A stretch of DNA of 45,247 nt from Myxococcota bacterium (GTDB lineage Bacteria; Myxococcota_A; UBA9042; DTJE01). This document shows, piece after piece, positions 17,921 to 26,583 of this stretch (within the stretch, counting starts at the first letter, position 1; every line of letters begins with the position of its first letter). Location of the stretch: the NCBI GenBank assembly GCA_017994695.1, contig JAGOKF010000024.1, positions 1-45,247 on the forward strand, in the 5' to 3' direction. Below the pieces are notes generated by a model. It did not search any database. It was not told the origin of the DNA and saw only the letters and a program-made list of their open reading frames with translations. The position numbers were made by a program, and so were the translations under genes.

Positions 17921-20503
17921 ATGCATGCATTTCGTCGCGCGTGGATCCTTCCGGCGCTGCTGATCCTCGTGCCCGGCTGCGCCGGGGAGGAGCCGTCCCT
18001 TCCGGCCCCTCCCTCGGGGAGGGTGCGGACGCACCTGACCTGGCTGAAGGACTCCGAGGGTCGCTACCTGTACCTTCACGGCGTGAACCTGTCGGGCAGC
18101 ACGAAGGTCCCCAAGGCGGTGGACGGCCGGGTCCTGACACCCCTGGACCTCCGGGAGGCCTTCAACCGGGGCGTGCCCTCCTACACGGGCAAGCCCTGGG
18201 ACCTCCAAGGGTGCCGGTTCCAGGCCGACGGGCGCTACGATCCTTCCTCCGAGGCGACCTGCCAGGCCGCCCAGGAGATCCGGAAACTGCGCCGGGTGGG
18301 GTTCAACGTCTTCCGGTTCCTGCTGAACTGGGAAGGCGTGGAGCCGACGGCCCCCGGGCGGTACGACGAGGTCTACCTGGACAGCATCGCGAAGCACGTC
18401 CAGGTGGCCAGGCACTACGGGGTCTACCTGCTGCTGGACATGCACCAGGACTCCTTCAGCCGCCACCTGGTGGTGCGCTACAACGAGAAGCCCTCCTACA
18501 AGGACGACCAGGGCCGCACGGTGTACCCGCCCCGGGGGAGCCTCGAGAACATGGTCCTCTCCCTGGTCGAGCCGTACACCGACGCGGTCCGGGGGGAGGG
18601 CGCCCCCCGGTGGGCCGTCGAGGCCTGCCTCTACGAGAAGAACCTGGACGCCGACACCTGGGGCGTGCCCCGGCTGATCTCCGGCGTCAGCGAGGCCAAC
18701 CTGTCGTCGATCATCGACCTGCTGAAGAAGGTGATGCCCGGCACCGGGGACGGCGGAGGTCCGGCGGTGCCGCCGTGGATCAACGAACTGCTGGCCCGGA
18801 TCCCCGTTCCGGCCATCCCGGTCACCGACACCTCCGACCTGCTGCCCTTCACGAACTGGGGCCTGATGTCGATGACCTCCATCGACACGGCCCGCTGCTT
18901 CGCGTGCCTGCTGTCGGGGTACTTCGGCGACGACGACCCGTACAAGCGGGGCGGGGCCTTCAAGGGCCTCACGAAGGACGGCGTGCCCATCAGCCGCTGG
19001 ATGCAGCAGGCCTACGGGAAGATGTGGCGCCGGGTCGTGAAGGCCCTGAAGGACCAGAACGGCGGCACGGTGCCCGAGAACGTGATCGGCTACGACATCA
19101 TCAACGAGCCCAACGGGAACTTCATCACGATGACCGCCGCCGCGGCCATCTTCAACACCGGCTTCTACCAGTCCGCGAAGAGCACGCTGGTGGAACTGCT
19201 GGGCAAGGACACGGGAGAGCAGGTCTTCGACCTGCTGACCGCCCTCCGGCTGCTGCCGGTGGTGCCCGAGAAGCCCGGGGACGGGGCGTCCCAGGCCGAG
19301 AAGGACGCCTGGCAGGCCGAGATCGACCGCCTGGCCCGGGACTGGGGCTTCCAGTATGCCGACTTCCTGGGCATCGCGGGCCTCAATGTCGGGTATGACC
19401 GGAACTTCATGACGCCCTTCTACGAGGTCGTCGGCCGGGAGATCTTCGAGGAGGACCCCGAGGCGGTGATCTGGTTCGAGCCAGCCATGAGCATCTCGAT
19501 GGTCCTCGGAGGCGTCACCCAGGGCATGTGGGACATGGGGATGCTGAAGCCCCGGATCTGCCGCTGCGAGGACGAGACCTCCGCCCTGAACGGCAAGGCC
19601 GTCTCCTGCGACGTCGAGGCGGCGCGGTGCGGGAAGGTCCGGGAGGCAGACACCGTCTATGCCCCCCACTACTACGCCGACATCTACCCGTTCCTGGGGT
19701 TCAACTATCCCTCCCGGGACTTCTCCCCCGAGGAGATCCGCCACCGGGACTACGACGACGGCATCGCCGGGGTCTTCCAGGTCGTGGACTGGAACCTGGA
19801 AAAGATCCCGGCGGTGCTGGGAGAGTTCGGGACCTACTACAACTTCGGGGGGATCGAGAAGTCCCACTCGATGGACTACCTGGTGTCCTCTCACATCCTG
19901 GACAACTACTACGAGAGCCTGGAGCGCATGGGGATGCACCGGATCCTCTGGTGCTACACCCCCGACAACGACCCCCGGTACGGGGACTGGTGGAACAAGG
20001 AGGACTTCAGCATCTGGCGCGGCTGGAAGGACCTCGTGATCGACCGGGACATCGGCCTGGCCGAGCCGACGGTGACCACCACCGACCGGGCCCTGGCCGA
20101 GGGGGCCTTCCGGGCCCAGAGGGCCTGGTCGCGGCCCTACCCGAAGGCCCTGGCGGGAAAGCTCCTGTCCCTGCACTTCTACAGTCCCTACCACTACTTC
20201 GACCCGGACAAGGGGGAGGTGCCGCCGGAGCGGGAGTTCGAGGTGATCTACGCGGCGAAGGAGACCCCGGCGCCGACGCAGATCTTCGTGCCGGAGGTCC
20301 AGTACCCCGACGGCTTCTACGTCTGGCTGTCGGACGGCTACGCCTACTGGGACGAGGAGACCCGCACGCTGCTCCATTTCCCGACCAACGACGACCCCGG
20401 GGCCCGACACTTCGTCCGGATCCTGCCCCCCCTGGAGGGCCGCCCGGCCACCGGCTGGAACTACTTCATCCGGGGCAAGGACATCGTCGCGAAGGGACCG
20501 TGA
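17921..20503 (+). CDS. Endoglycoceramidase-like GH5 lipoprotein (second copy)
   Basis: 860 aa, with lipobox LLILVPGC and AAGGAGG before the ATG. It opens with LKDSEGRYLYLHGVNLSGSTK, clearly paralogous to the 13470 gene. Acid/base is proposed as Glu396 in GYDIINEPNGN, nucleophile as Glu635 in VLGEFGTYYNFGG. LLLDMHQDSFSR matches the conserved GH5 strand with substrate-contacting His. The linker between catalytic Glu residues (239 aa) lacks the Pro-rich/helical insert of copy one but has a Cys-containing loop (RICRCEDETSA). The C-terminal beta domain is shared with copy one. The pair has diverged widely, so the two may act on different linkages or lipids. The alternative is a non-lipid beta-glycanase. 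Confidence 0.87.
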   Translation: MHAFRRAWILPALLILVPGCAGEEPSLPAPPSGRVRTHLTWLKDSEGRYLYLHGVNLSGSTKVPKAVDGRVLTPLDLREAFNRGVPSYTGKPWDLQGCRFQADGRYDPSSEATCQAAQEIRKLRRVGFNVFRFLLNWEGVEPTAPGRYDEVYLDSIAKHVQVARHYGVYLLLDMHQDSFSRHLVVRYNEKPSYKDDQGRTVYPPRGSLENMVLSLVEPYTDAVRGEGAPRWAVEACLYEKNLDADTWGVPRLISGVSEANLSSIIDLLKKVMPGTGDGGGPAVPPWINELLARIPVPAIPVTDTSDLLPFTNWGLMSMTSIDTARCFACLLSGYFGDDDPYKRGGAFKGLTKDGVPISRWMQQAYGKMWRRVVKALKDQNGGTVPENVIGYDIINEPNGNFITMTAAAAIFNTGFYQSAKSTLVELLGKDTGEQVFDLLTALRLLPVVPEKPGDGASQAEKDAWQAEIDRLARDWGFQYADFLGIAGLNVGYDRNFMTPFYEVVGREIFEEDPEAVIWFEPAMSISMVLGGVTQGMWDMGMLKPRICRCEDETSALNGKAVSCDVEAARCGKVREADTVYAPHYYADIYPFLGFNYPSRDFSPEEIRHRDYDDGIAGVFQVVDWNLEKIPAVLGEFGTYYNFGGIEKSHSMDYLVSSHILDNYYESLERMGMHRILWCYTPDNDPRYGDWWNKEDFSIWRGWKDLVIDRDIGLAEPTVTTTDRALAEGAFRAQRAWSRPYPKALAGKLLSLHFYSPYHYFDPDKGEVPPEREFEVIYAAKETPAPTQIFVPEVQYPDGFYVWLSDGYAYWDEETRTLLHFPTNDDPGARHFVRILPPLEGRPATGWNYFIRGKDIVAKGP

Positions 20504-20548
20504 CCGGCCCGGGGCCCTCGGCCCGGGCCTCCCATCGAGGAGGGACGG

Positions 20549-22240
20549 ATGGAGACGACACAGCGGCTCGTGGAACTGGGGTTCCTGGACTGGGCGATCG
20601 TGGCACTCTACTTCGTCGCGATCATCGGCATCGGCCTCTACCTGAAGGCCTTCACGAAGACCGGCGACGACTTCTTCCTGGCCGGCCGCCGGAACTCCTC
20701 CTGGGTGGCCGGGCTGGCCTTCCTGTCGGCCAACCTGGGCGCCCTGGAGATCCTCGGCTGGACCGGCGGCACGATGAAGTATGGGATGTTCGTCTCCCAC
20801 TTCTACTGGGTGGGGGCCATCCCGGCGATGCTGTTCCTGGGCCTCTACATGATGCCCTTCTACTACTCGTCGAAGATCCACAGCGTGCCGGGGTACCTGA
20901 AACTGCGCTTCGACGAGAGGACGCGGCTGCTGAACGCCTTCGCCTTCGCGATCATGACGCTGCTGATGAGCGGCATCAACCTGTACCTGATGGCCCTGGT
21001 GTTCAACGTGCTGCTGGGGTGGGACTGGCACGTGAGCATGTGGGTCTCGGCCGCCGCCATCGGCTGCTACATCACCCTGGGAGGCCTCCTCAGCGCGATC
21101 TTCACGGAGATCGTGCAGTTCTTCCTGATCTGGGCGGGCCTGTTCCTGGTGTCGATCCTGGGGCTGGTGGAGATCGGGGGGCCCACCCACCTGATGGACC
21201 AGTTGCCGGCCACGATGACCTCCCTGTGGGCGACCACCGGCGATCCCTCCCGGAACGCGATGGGGGTCACCTGGCTCGGCCTGGCCATGGGCCTGGGGTT
21301 CGTCCTGTCCTTCGGCTACTGGACCACGGACTTCCTGGTGGTGCAGCGGGCCTTCAGCAGCCGGGACCTCCGGTCGGCCCGCCTGACGCCCATCACGGCC
21401 TCCTTCTTCAAGATGGCCCTGCCCTTCATCGTCGTGGTGGCGGGCCTGGTGGCCTACAAGCTGGGCATGGACCCCTCCAGCGGCTTCCGTCTCCCGGAGG
21501 ACCCCCAGAACCCCGGCAAGGTCTGGAACGACGCCGCGCTGCCGCTGCTGATCGCCCGGTACTACCCCACCGGGCTGGTGGGCCTGGGGATCACCGCCCT
21601 GCTGGCGGGCTTCATGGCGGGCCAGGCGGGCAACGTCAGCGCCTTCAACACCGTCTGGACCTACGACATCTACCGGGTGATCTTCCGCCCGAAGGCCTCC
21701 GACGAGCACCTGGTCTGGGTCGGCCGGGTCACCACGGTGGTCGGCATCCTGCTGTCGGTGGCCACCGCCTACGTCGCGATGCAGTTCAACACCATCATGG
21801 ACTACATCCAGGCCATCTTCTCCTGGGTCAACGCCCCCCTCTTCGCGACGATGCTGCTGGGGATGTTCTGGAAGCGCACCACCTCCGCCGGGGCCTTCTG
21901 GGGGCTGCTGGCGGGGATGCTGGTCTCCTTCGCCATCTTCCTGGGCTTCCGCTTCGGGTGGATTTCCGGGGACCTGGCCCGGCTGCTGACCTTCGCGGAC
22001 AACCCCTCGGACATGAGCCGCAACCTCTGGCAGGCCTCCTGGGCCTGGGTGGTCTGCTTCGTGGTGACCATCGGGATCTCCCTGGTGACGCCGCCGAAGC
22101 CCGACTCGGAACTGGTGGGGCTCGTGAAGGGACTGACCCCGGCGGCGGACGACGGCAAGGTGGCCTGGTGGGGCCGGCCGGCCGTCTGGGCGGCCCTGTC
22201 CCTGGCGGTGCTGATCGCCCTGAACGCCTGGTTCTGGTAG
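20549..22240 (+). CDS. Na+/sugar symporter, SSS family (SGLT-like)
   Basis: 563 aa, about 14 hydrophobic segments. The SSS signature appears early (GDDFFLAGRRNSSWVAG), followed by GYLKLRF and the GFMAGQAGNVSAFNT loop typical of SGLT-type sugar carriers. These inner-membrane transporters import sugars with Na+. RBS GAGGAGGGACGG. The position between the GH5/porin genes and galactokinase argues for a galactose or galactoside substrate. Substrate identity is inferred from context; related SSS carriers move myo-inositol, sialic acid or proline. Confidence 0.9.
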   Translation: METTQRLVELGFLDWAIVALYFVAIIGIGLYLKAFTKTGDDFFLAGRRNSSWVAGLAFLSANLGALEILGWTGGTMKYGMFVSHFYWVGAIPAMLFLGLYMMPFYYSSKIHSVPGYLKLRFDERTRLLNAFAFAIMTLLMSGINLYLMALVFNVLLGWDWHVSMWVSAAAIGCYITLGGLLSAIFTEIVQFFLIWAGLFLVSILGLVEIGGPTHLMDQLPATMTSLWATTGDPSRNAMGVTWLGLAMGLGFVLSFGYWTTDFLVVQRAFSSRDLRSARLTPITASFFKMALPFIVVVAGLVAYKLGMDPSSGFRLPEDPQNPGKVWNDAALPLLIARYYPTGLVGLGITALLAGFMAGQAGNVSAFNTVWTYDIYRVIFRPKASDEHLVWVGRVTTVVGILLSVATAYVAMQFNTIMDYIQAIFSWVNAPLFATMLLGMFWKRTTSAGAFWGLLAGMLVSFAIFLGFRFGWISGDLARLLTFADNPSDMSRNLWQASWAWVVCFVVTIGISLVTPPKPDSELVGLVKGLTPAADDGKVAWWGRPAVWAALSLAVLIALNAWFW

Positions 22241-22274
22241 GAGCCCGGGCCTGACTTCCCGGGGGAGGCTTGCC

Positions 22275-22484
22275 ATGTCGGAACAGCGGGAACCGTTGCC
22301 CATCTGGTTCTTCGTCGGCGTGATCCTGGCCGTGTACGGGGTCCTGGTGATCCTGGGGGACGTCACGAACCTCCGGGAGATCCGGCTGGCCCATCTCCGC
22401 CCGGGTCTCTGGTGGGGTGGCGGGATGCTGGTCTTCGGGGCGGTCTTCACCGCCCTGGGCCTCTGGTCCCACCGCCAGGGCTGA
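22275..22484 (+). CDS. Small two-helix membrane protein beside the symporter
   Basis: 69 aa, with GGGGGAGG upstream of the ATG. Two hydrophobic spans (IWFFVGVILAVYGVLVILGD and LWWGGGMLVFGAVFTALGLW) are joined by a short loop (LREIRLAHLRPG). Small proteins of this design are often encoded next to SSS transporters. A regulatory or assembly subunit of the symporter is a reasonable guess but unproven. Confidence 0.75.
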   Translation: MSEQREPLPIWFFVGVILAVYGVLVILGDVTNLREIRLAHLRPGLWWGGGMLVFGAVFTALGLWSHRQG

Positions 22485-22559
22485 AGGCCAGCGACCCCTC
22501 CCCGGGCGCCCGGACGGGTCGCCTCGATCGCGGAACGGGCGCCCGACAGGGAGGATTCC

Positions 22560-22973
22560 ATGCGCAAGGTCTCGACCCGACCCCCCTCCTTTCCCGATGC
22601 CCCGAAGGACGTGCCCCTGGTCCCGGTGGGTCCCGAACGCTGGCAGGTCCTCTGCGGCGACCCCGGCCACTGGCGGGTGGGGATCTATTCCCCCCCCGAG
22701 GACCGACCCGAGGCCTGCCGGAAACTGGAGTGGCACGACTGCCCCGAGTTCTTCCTGCTGATGTCCGGCCGGGTCACGCTGGTCCTCTCCGACGGCGCGG
22801 GAGGTCTCCGGGAGGTGTCCCTGGCACCCGGCAGGCCGGTCCTGGTCACGGTCCCCCACTCGGCCTACTGCCCCGACGGGCCCCACGGGGGGACCTGCCT
22901 CGTGGTCGAGCGGGACTCCTTCGACACGGAGTACCGGGCCGTCGAGGACTGGAAGGCCCCCTTCCCTTCCTGA
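22560..22973 (+). CDS. Cupin-like small protein
   Basis: 137 aa. Conserved order of a single cupin barrel: KLEWHDCPEFFLLMSGRVTLVL, then LAPGRPVLVTVPHSAYCPDGPHGG. The first motif has only one His plus Glu, so metal binding is uncertain. RBS GGGAGG six bases before the ATG. Placed between the symporter and galactokinase, it might bind or isomerise the imported sugar (for example as a mutarotase-like or ketohexose isomerase-type cupin) or act as a sensor. The role is unknown. Confidence 0.75.
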   Translation: MRKVSTRPPSFPDAPKDVPLVPVGPERWQVLCGDPGHWRVGIYSPPEDRPEACRKLEWHDCPEFFLLMSGRVTLVLSDGAGGLREVSLAPGRPVLVTVPHSAYCPDGPHGGTCLVVERDSFDTEYRAVEDWKAPFPS

Positions 22974-22983
22974 GGAGGACGCG

Positions 22984-24159
22984 ATGGAGTGGTGGCAGCG
23001 GGCACGGCAGGGGTTCCGGGAGGCCTTCGGGGCGGACCCCGCGTTCGTCGCCGATGCGGGCGGCCGGGTCAACCTGATCGGGGAGCACACGGACTACCAC
23101 GAGGGCTTCGTGTTCCCGGCGGCCATCGACCTCCGGACGCTGGCGGCCGGGTCCCCCCGGACCGACGGCCGGATCCGGATCCGTTCCGGCAACGTGGAGG
23201 AACTGAGGGAATCCCTGGTGGAGACGCTGGCCCCTCCCGGGGGGTTCCCCCCGTGGTGGGCCTATGCCGAGGGCCCCCTCTGGGCCCTCCGGGAAGAGGG
23301 CCTGCCGATCCCCGGCGCCGACCTGTGGGTCCGGGGAGAGGTCCCCCTGGGAGGCGGCCTCTCCTCCTCGGCCTCGATCCAGGTGGCCCTGGCGGCCCTC
23401 GGCGCCGCCCTGGCGGGACGATCCCTGCCAGCGATGGAGGTCGCACGCCTGGCCCGCCGGTCCGAGAACCTCTACTGCGGGGTGCCCTGCGGGGCGATGG
23501 ACCAGGTGGCCTCGGCCTGCGGGGTCGCCGGTCACGCCCTGCTGCTGGACTGCCGGACGCTGTCCTTCGACGCGGTCCCGTTCCCCGGGGACTGGGCCCT
23601 GGTGGTGGCCGACTCGGGGGTGCGGCACTCCGTCGCCGGGTCCGAGTACGCCCGCCGGCAGCAGGAGTGCGCCCGGGGCATGGCCGTGGCCCGACAGGCC
23701 TTCCCGGACGTCCGGACCGCCCGGGACCTGGCGCCCGACCGCCTGGAGGCGATCCGGAACGACCTGGACCCGACCGCCTTCCGGCGACTGCGCCACGTGG
23801 TGACCGAAAACGACCGCTGCCTCCGGGCGGGGGACGCCCTGCGGCGGCACGACGGGCCCGCCCTCGGGTCGCTGCTGGCCGGGTCCCACGAGTCCCTGGC
23901 CCGGGACTACGAGGTCTCCTGTCCCGAACTGGACCTGCTGGTGGAAATCGGCTCGGGGCTCCCGGGTTGCATCGGGTCCCGCCTCACCGGGGCCGGCTTC
24001 GGGGGCAACACCGTGCACGTCGTCCAGGGCGACGCCGCCGGGGCCTTCCGGGAGGAACTGGGGCGCCGCTACCGGGACCGGACGGGCCGGGAGACCGCCA
24101 TGCGCATCGTCCACCCGGACCAGGGCGTGCGCTGCCTGCCGGTGTCCCCCGACGACTGA
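22984..24159 (+). CDS. galK: Galactokinase
   Basis: 391 aa GHMP kinase, usual length. The galactokinase signature GRVNLIGEHTDY is at 27-38, with Arg28. The ATP loop is PLGGGLSSSAS, the catalytic Asp is in CGAMDQ (Asp173), and motif 3 is TGAGFGGNTVHV. It phosphorylates alpha-D-galactose at C1. TGAGGAGG precedes the ATG by about 6 bases and the previous stop is 11 bp upstream. It sits directly ahead of a UDP-sugar pyrophosphorylase gene, giving galactose to galactose-1-phosphate to UDP-galactose. No galT or galE is seen in the window. GalNAc kinase is a possible alternative substrate within the family. Confidence 0.93.
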   Translation: MEWWQRARQGFREAFGADPAFVADAGGRVNLIGEHTDYHEGFVFPAAIDLRTLAAGSPRTDGRIRIRSGNVEELRESLVETLAPPGGFPPWWAYAEGPLWALREEGLPIPGADLWVRGEVPLGGGLSSSASIQVALAALGAALAGRSLPAMEVARLARRSENLYCGVPCGAMDQVASACGVAGHALLLDCRTLSFDAVPFPGDWALVVADSGVRHSVAGSEYARRQQECARGMAVARQAFPDVRTARDLAPDRLEAIRNDLDPTAFRRLRHVVTENDRCLRAGDALRRHDGPALGSLLAGSHESLARDYEVSCPELDLLVEIGSGLPGCIGSRLTGAGFGGNTVHVVQGDAAGAFREELGRRYRDRTGRETAMRIVHPDQGVRCLPVSPDD

Positions 24160-24166
24160 GGACGCC

Positions 24167-25954
24167 ATGAACCCGACGACCCTCCGTTCCCTGCTGCCCG
24201 CCTCCCTGACCGACCGGATCGACCGGGAGACCCTGGCCCGCCTGGAGGATCTCCACCGGGCCGGCTTCCTGGAGGACGCCCTCCGCCAGGTGCCGCTGGA
24301 GGCCCCCCCGGAGACCTGGGACACCCTGATCCGGGACCTGGCCGCCTGCGACCTGGACTGGATCGCGGGCCTGCGCGAGGCCCTGGACCGGCCCCCGGCC
24401 CCCCGGGACCCCGGGGACCTCCTGCCGGTCACGCCCCTGCGCCTGGACGACCCCCGGCGGGACTCCTGGATCGGCGCGGGAACGCGGGCGCTGGAGGAGG
24501 GGGCCGTCGCCTCCCTGATCTTCGCCGGCGGGGCGGCGACCCGCTTCTTCTCCGAGGCGGCCGGGGACCCCGAGGTGGAAGCCCTCCGGAGCCGGCTCGG
24601 AGCCGACCCGCCCAAGGGCCTCTACCCCCTCTTCCCGGTCCTCCGGCGGAACTTCCTGGAGGTCTTCCTGGCCGAGGCCCTGGAGGCGGGCCTGGCCGCC
24701 GGGCATCTGCCCCCGGTGGTCCTGATGACCTCCCGCCAGACCGACACGGCCATCCGCGCCTTCTTCCGGGACGGGTACCGGGAGTCCTTTCCGAAGGACC
24801 TCGTGCTGCCGATCCTCCAGCAGGAACACCCCCGCCTGGATGCCCGGGGCAGGCTGGTGGTGGCCCCCGGCGGGCGCCTGGTCCGCACCGGCGACGGTCA
24901 TGGCGGGGTCTTCCGGGCCCTCTGCCGGGCCGACGAAGGCCCCTCCCTCCGGGACCGGATCCGGGCGATGGGGGTCCGCACGCTGGTCATGCACAACGTG
25001 GACAACGCCCGGGCACGCCCCTTCGATCCCGCCCGCCTGGGGGTCCACGAGTCCTTCGCGTTCGCCTTCACGATGACCGTGGCCCCCCGGGCCCACGTCC
25101 GGGAGAAGGTCGGACTGGTGGCGATGGATGCCCGGACCGGCCGCATCGAGGTGATCGAGTACTCGGTCTGTCCCCCCGAGGTGGCCGACGCGAAGGACCC
25201 CGACGGCCGGCCGCGGTTCCGCTACGGCCACCTGAACACGAACCTGGTGGACCTCGATTCCATCCTCCCGGACCTGCCCCGGACCCTCTACACCGGCAAG
25301 AAGGTTCCGGTGGGGGACCGGCTGGTCGAGACCGCCTCCCACGAGATGCTGAACCAGCACCTGTCGGGGCTCCTGCCGGCGGACCGGGTCGGGGTGCTGG
25401 AGGTGCCCCGGGAGGAGTTCTTCCTGCCCACCAAGAGCCTCCGGGGGGAGGACAGCCTGGAACAGACGCGGGAGGCCCTGGCCCAGGGGCACCGGGAACG
25501 CCTCGAACACGCCGGCGCCCGGGTGGACCCGTCGGCCCGGGTGGAACTGCACCCCTGCCTGGCCGGGGGACCCTGGCCCCTCGGCGCGCTCCGGGACTGG
25601 GAGATCGGTCCGGGGAGCACCCTGGCGCTGGCCGTGATCCACGGTCCGTCGGGACCGCCGGGGGTCGGGAGGGGGTTCCTCCTGGGGGACGGGGCGACGC
25701 TGGTGGTGGACGCCGAGAGGCCCCGGGGTCCCGTCTCGGTGGACCCGGACACCCGCCGGGTCCGGGAGGACCGATCCCGGGCCGGGCGGTTCGCCCTCGG
25801 GAACGGCGTGGTCGTCCATCCCGGGGCGCGCATCCGGGTCCGGATCCTCGGGGACGGCTGCTTCGTGATCCCGGACGGGGCCCGCCTGGCCGGGGAGGCG
25901 GACCTGGTCGTCCCGCCGGGGGAGACGCGAACCTGGCCCGGGGGGTTAGAATAG
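24167..25954 (+). CDS. UDP-sugar (UTP-hexose-1-phosphate) pyrophosphorylase
   Basis: 595 aa, similar in size to plant-type UDP-sugar and UDP-N-acetylhexosamine pyrophosphorylases. The nucleotide loop is SLIFAGGAATRFF (about 117-129), a variant of the G-G-x-G-T-R motif in which the second Gly is Ala. The following KGLYPLFP supplies the catalytic Lys. A central Rossmann core follows, with GYGHLNTNLV-like text (FRYGHLNTNLVDLD), typical of the UDPGP family. The C-terminal beta region (about 430-595) may be a left-handed helix. The ATG is 8 bp after the galK stop (tgaggacgcc). The pathway role is conversion of galactose-1-phosphate with UTP to UDP-galactose (Isselbacher-type route). The exact sugar specificity is not resolved by sequence. 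Confidence 0.88.
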   Translation: MNPTTLRSLLPASLTDRIDRETLARLEDLHRAGFLEDALRQVPLEAPPETWDTLIRDLAACDLDWIAGLREALDRPPAPRDPGDLLPVTPLRLDDPRRDSWIGAGTRALEEGAVASLIFAGGAATRFFSEAAGDPEVEALRSRLGADPPKGLYPLFPVLRRNFLEVFLAEALEAGLAAGHLPPVVLMTSRQTDTAIRAFFRDGYRESFPKDLVLPILQQEHPRLDARGRLVVAPGGRLVRTGDGHGGVFRALCRADEGPSLRDRIRAMGVRTLVMHNVDNARARPFDPARLGVHESFAFAFTMTVAPRAHVREKVGLVAMDARTGRIEVIEYSVCPPEVADAKDPDGRPRFRYGHLNTNLVDLDSILPDLPRTLYTGKKVPVGDRLVETASHEMLNQHLSGLLPADRVGVLEVPREEFFLPTKSLRGEDSLEQTREALAQGHRERLEHAGARVDPSARVELHPCLAGGPWPLGALRDWEIGPGSTLALAVIHGPSGPPGVGRGFLLGDGATLVVDAERPRGPVSVDPDTRRVREDRSRAGRFALGNGVVVHPGARIRVRILGDGCFVIPDGARLAGEADLVVPPGETRTWPGGLE

Positions 25955-25990
25955 TCCCGGCCCCTGCCTCGTCGGAGCATCGGAGTCGTC

Positions 25991-26572
25991 GTGGAGCCGC
26001 TGGAACGGGACCTGGTACTGGCCGCGAAACGGGGCGACCGGAAGGCCTTCCAGGTCCTTGCCGAGCGGCACTACGGGAGGATTTACCGGATGCTGCTGGC
26101 GCTGACTCGCCAGGAGGCCGAGGCCCAGGACCTGGCCCAGGAGACCTTCGTGCGGGCCCTCCAGGGCATCGGGTCCTTCCAGATGGGGTCGGGCTTCTAC
26201 ACCTGGCTCTACCGCATCGCCCACAACGTCTTCGTGGACCGGTACCGGCAGCAGCGGACCCAGCGGGAGTCCCGGGAGTACGAGGACGAACGGAAGGCCC
26301 AGCCGGCCCTGGGGGCCGAGACCGATTCGAGACCCCTGGAGCCGTCCCGGCTGGTGGAGGCCCAGGAGCGCCTCGAGGTGGTCCGCCAAGCGATGGCGCT
26401 CCTGAAGCCGGAACACCAGGAGATCCTGGTGCTCCGGGAGGTGGAGGGGCTGTCCTACGAGGAGATCTCCGCGGCCCTGGGGCTCAAGATGGGGACCGTG
26501 ATGTCCCGGCTGTTCCATGCCCGGATGCAGATCCGGGAGATCCTGGAGGCCCGGTTGGGGCGCCACGGCTGA
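25991..26572 (+). CDS. ECF (sigma24-type) RNA polymerase sigma factor
   Basis: 193 aa. Region 2 is FQVLAERHYGRIYRMLLALT...AQDLAQETFVRAL...FYTWLYRIAHNVFVDRYRQQ. Region 4 is ALLKPEHQEILVLREVEGLSYEEISAALGLKMGTVMSRLFHAR. These are the standard ECF domains for -10 and -35 recognition. GTG start, with CGGAG upstream. A TAGAAT at 25947-25952 could be a -10 element, but I see no clear partner -35. The following gene encodes a possible anti-sigma, the usual arrangement. Confidence 0.93.
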   Translation: MEPLERDLVLAAKRGDRKAFQVLAERHYGRIYRMLLALTRQEAEAQDLAQETFVRALQGIGSFQMGSGFYTWLYRIAHNVFVDRYRQQRTQRESREYEDERKAQPALGAETDSRPLEPSRLVEAQERLEVVRQAMALLKPEHQEILVLREVEGLSYEEISAALGLKMGTVMSRLFHARMQIREILEARLGRHG

Positions 26573-26583
26573 GGGAGGGGGAG

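Noticed and set aside
13470-22240. SusC/SusD polysaccharide-utilisation locus
   Set aside because: No TonB-dependent receptor or SusD-like lipoprotein; the barrel protein is a porin and import is by an SSS carrier.
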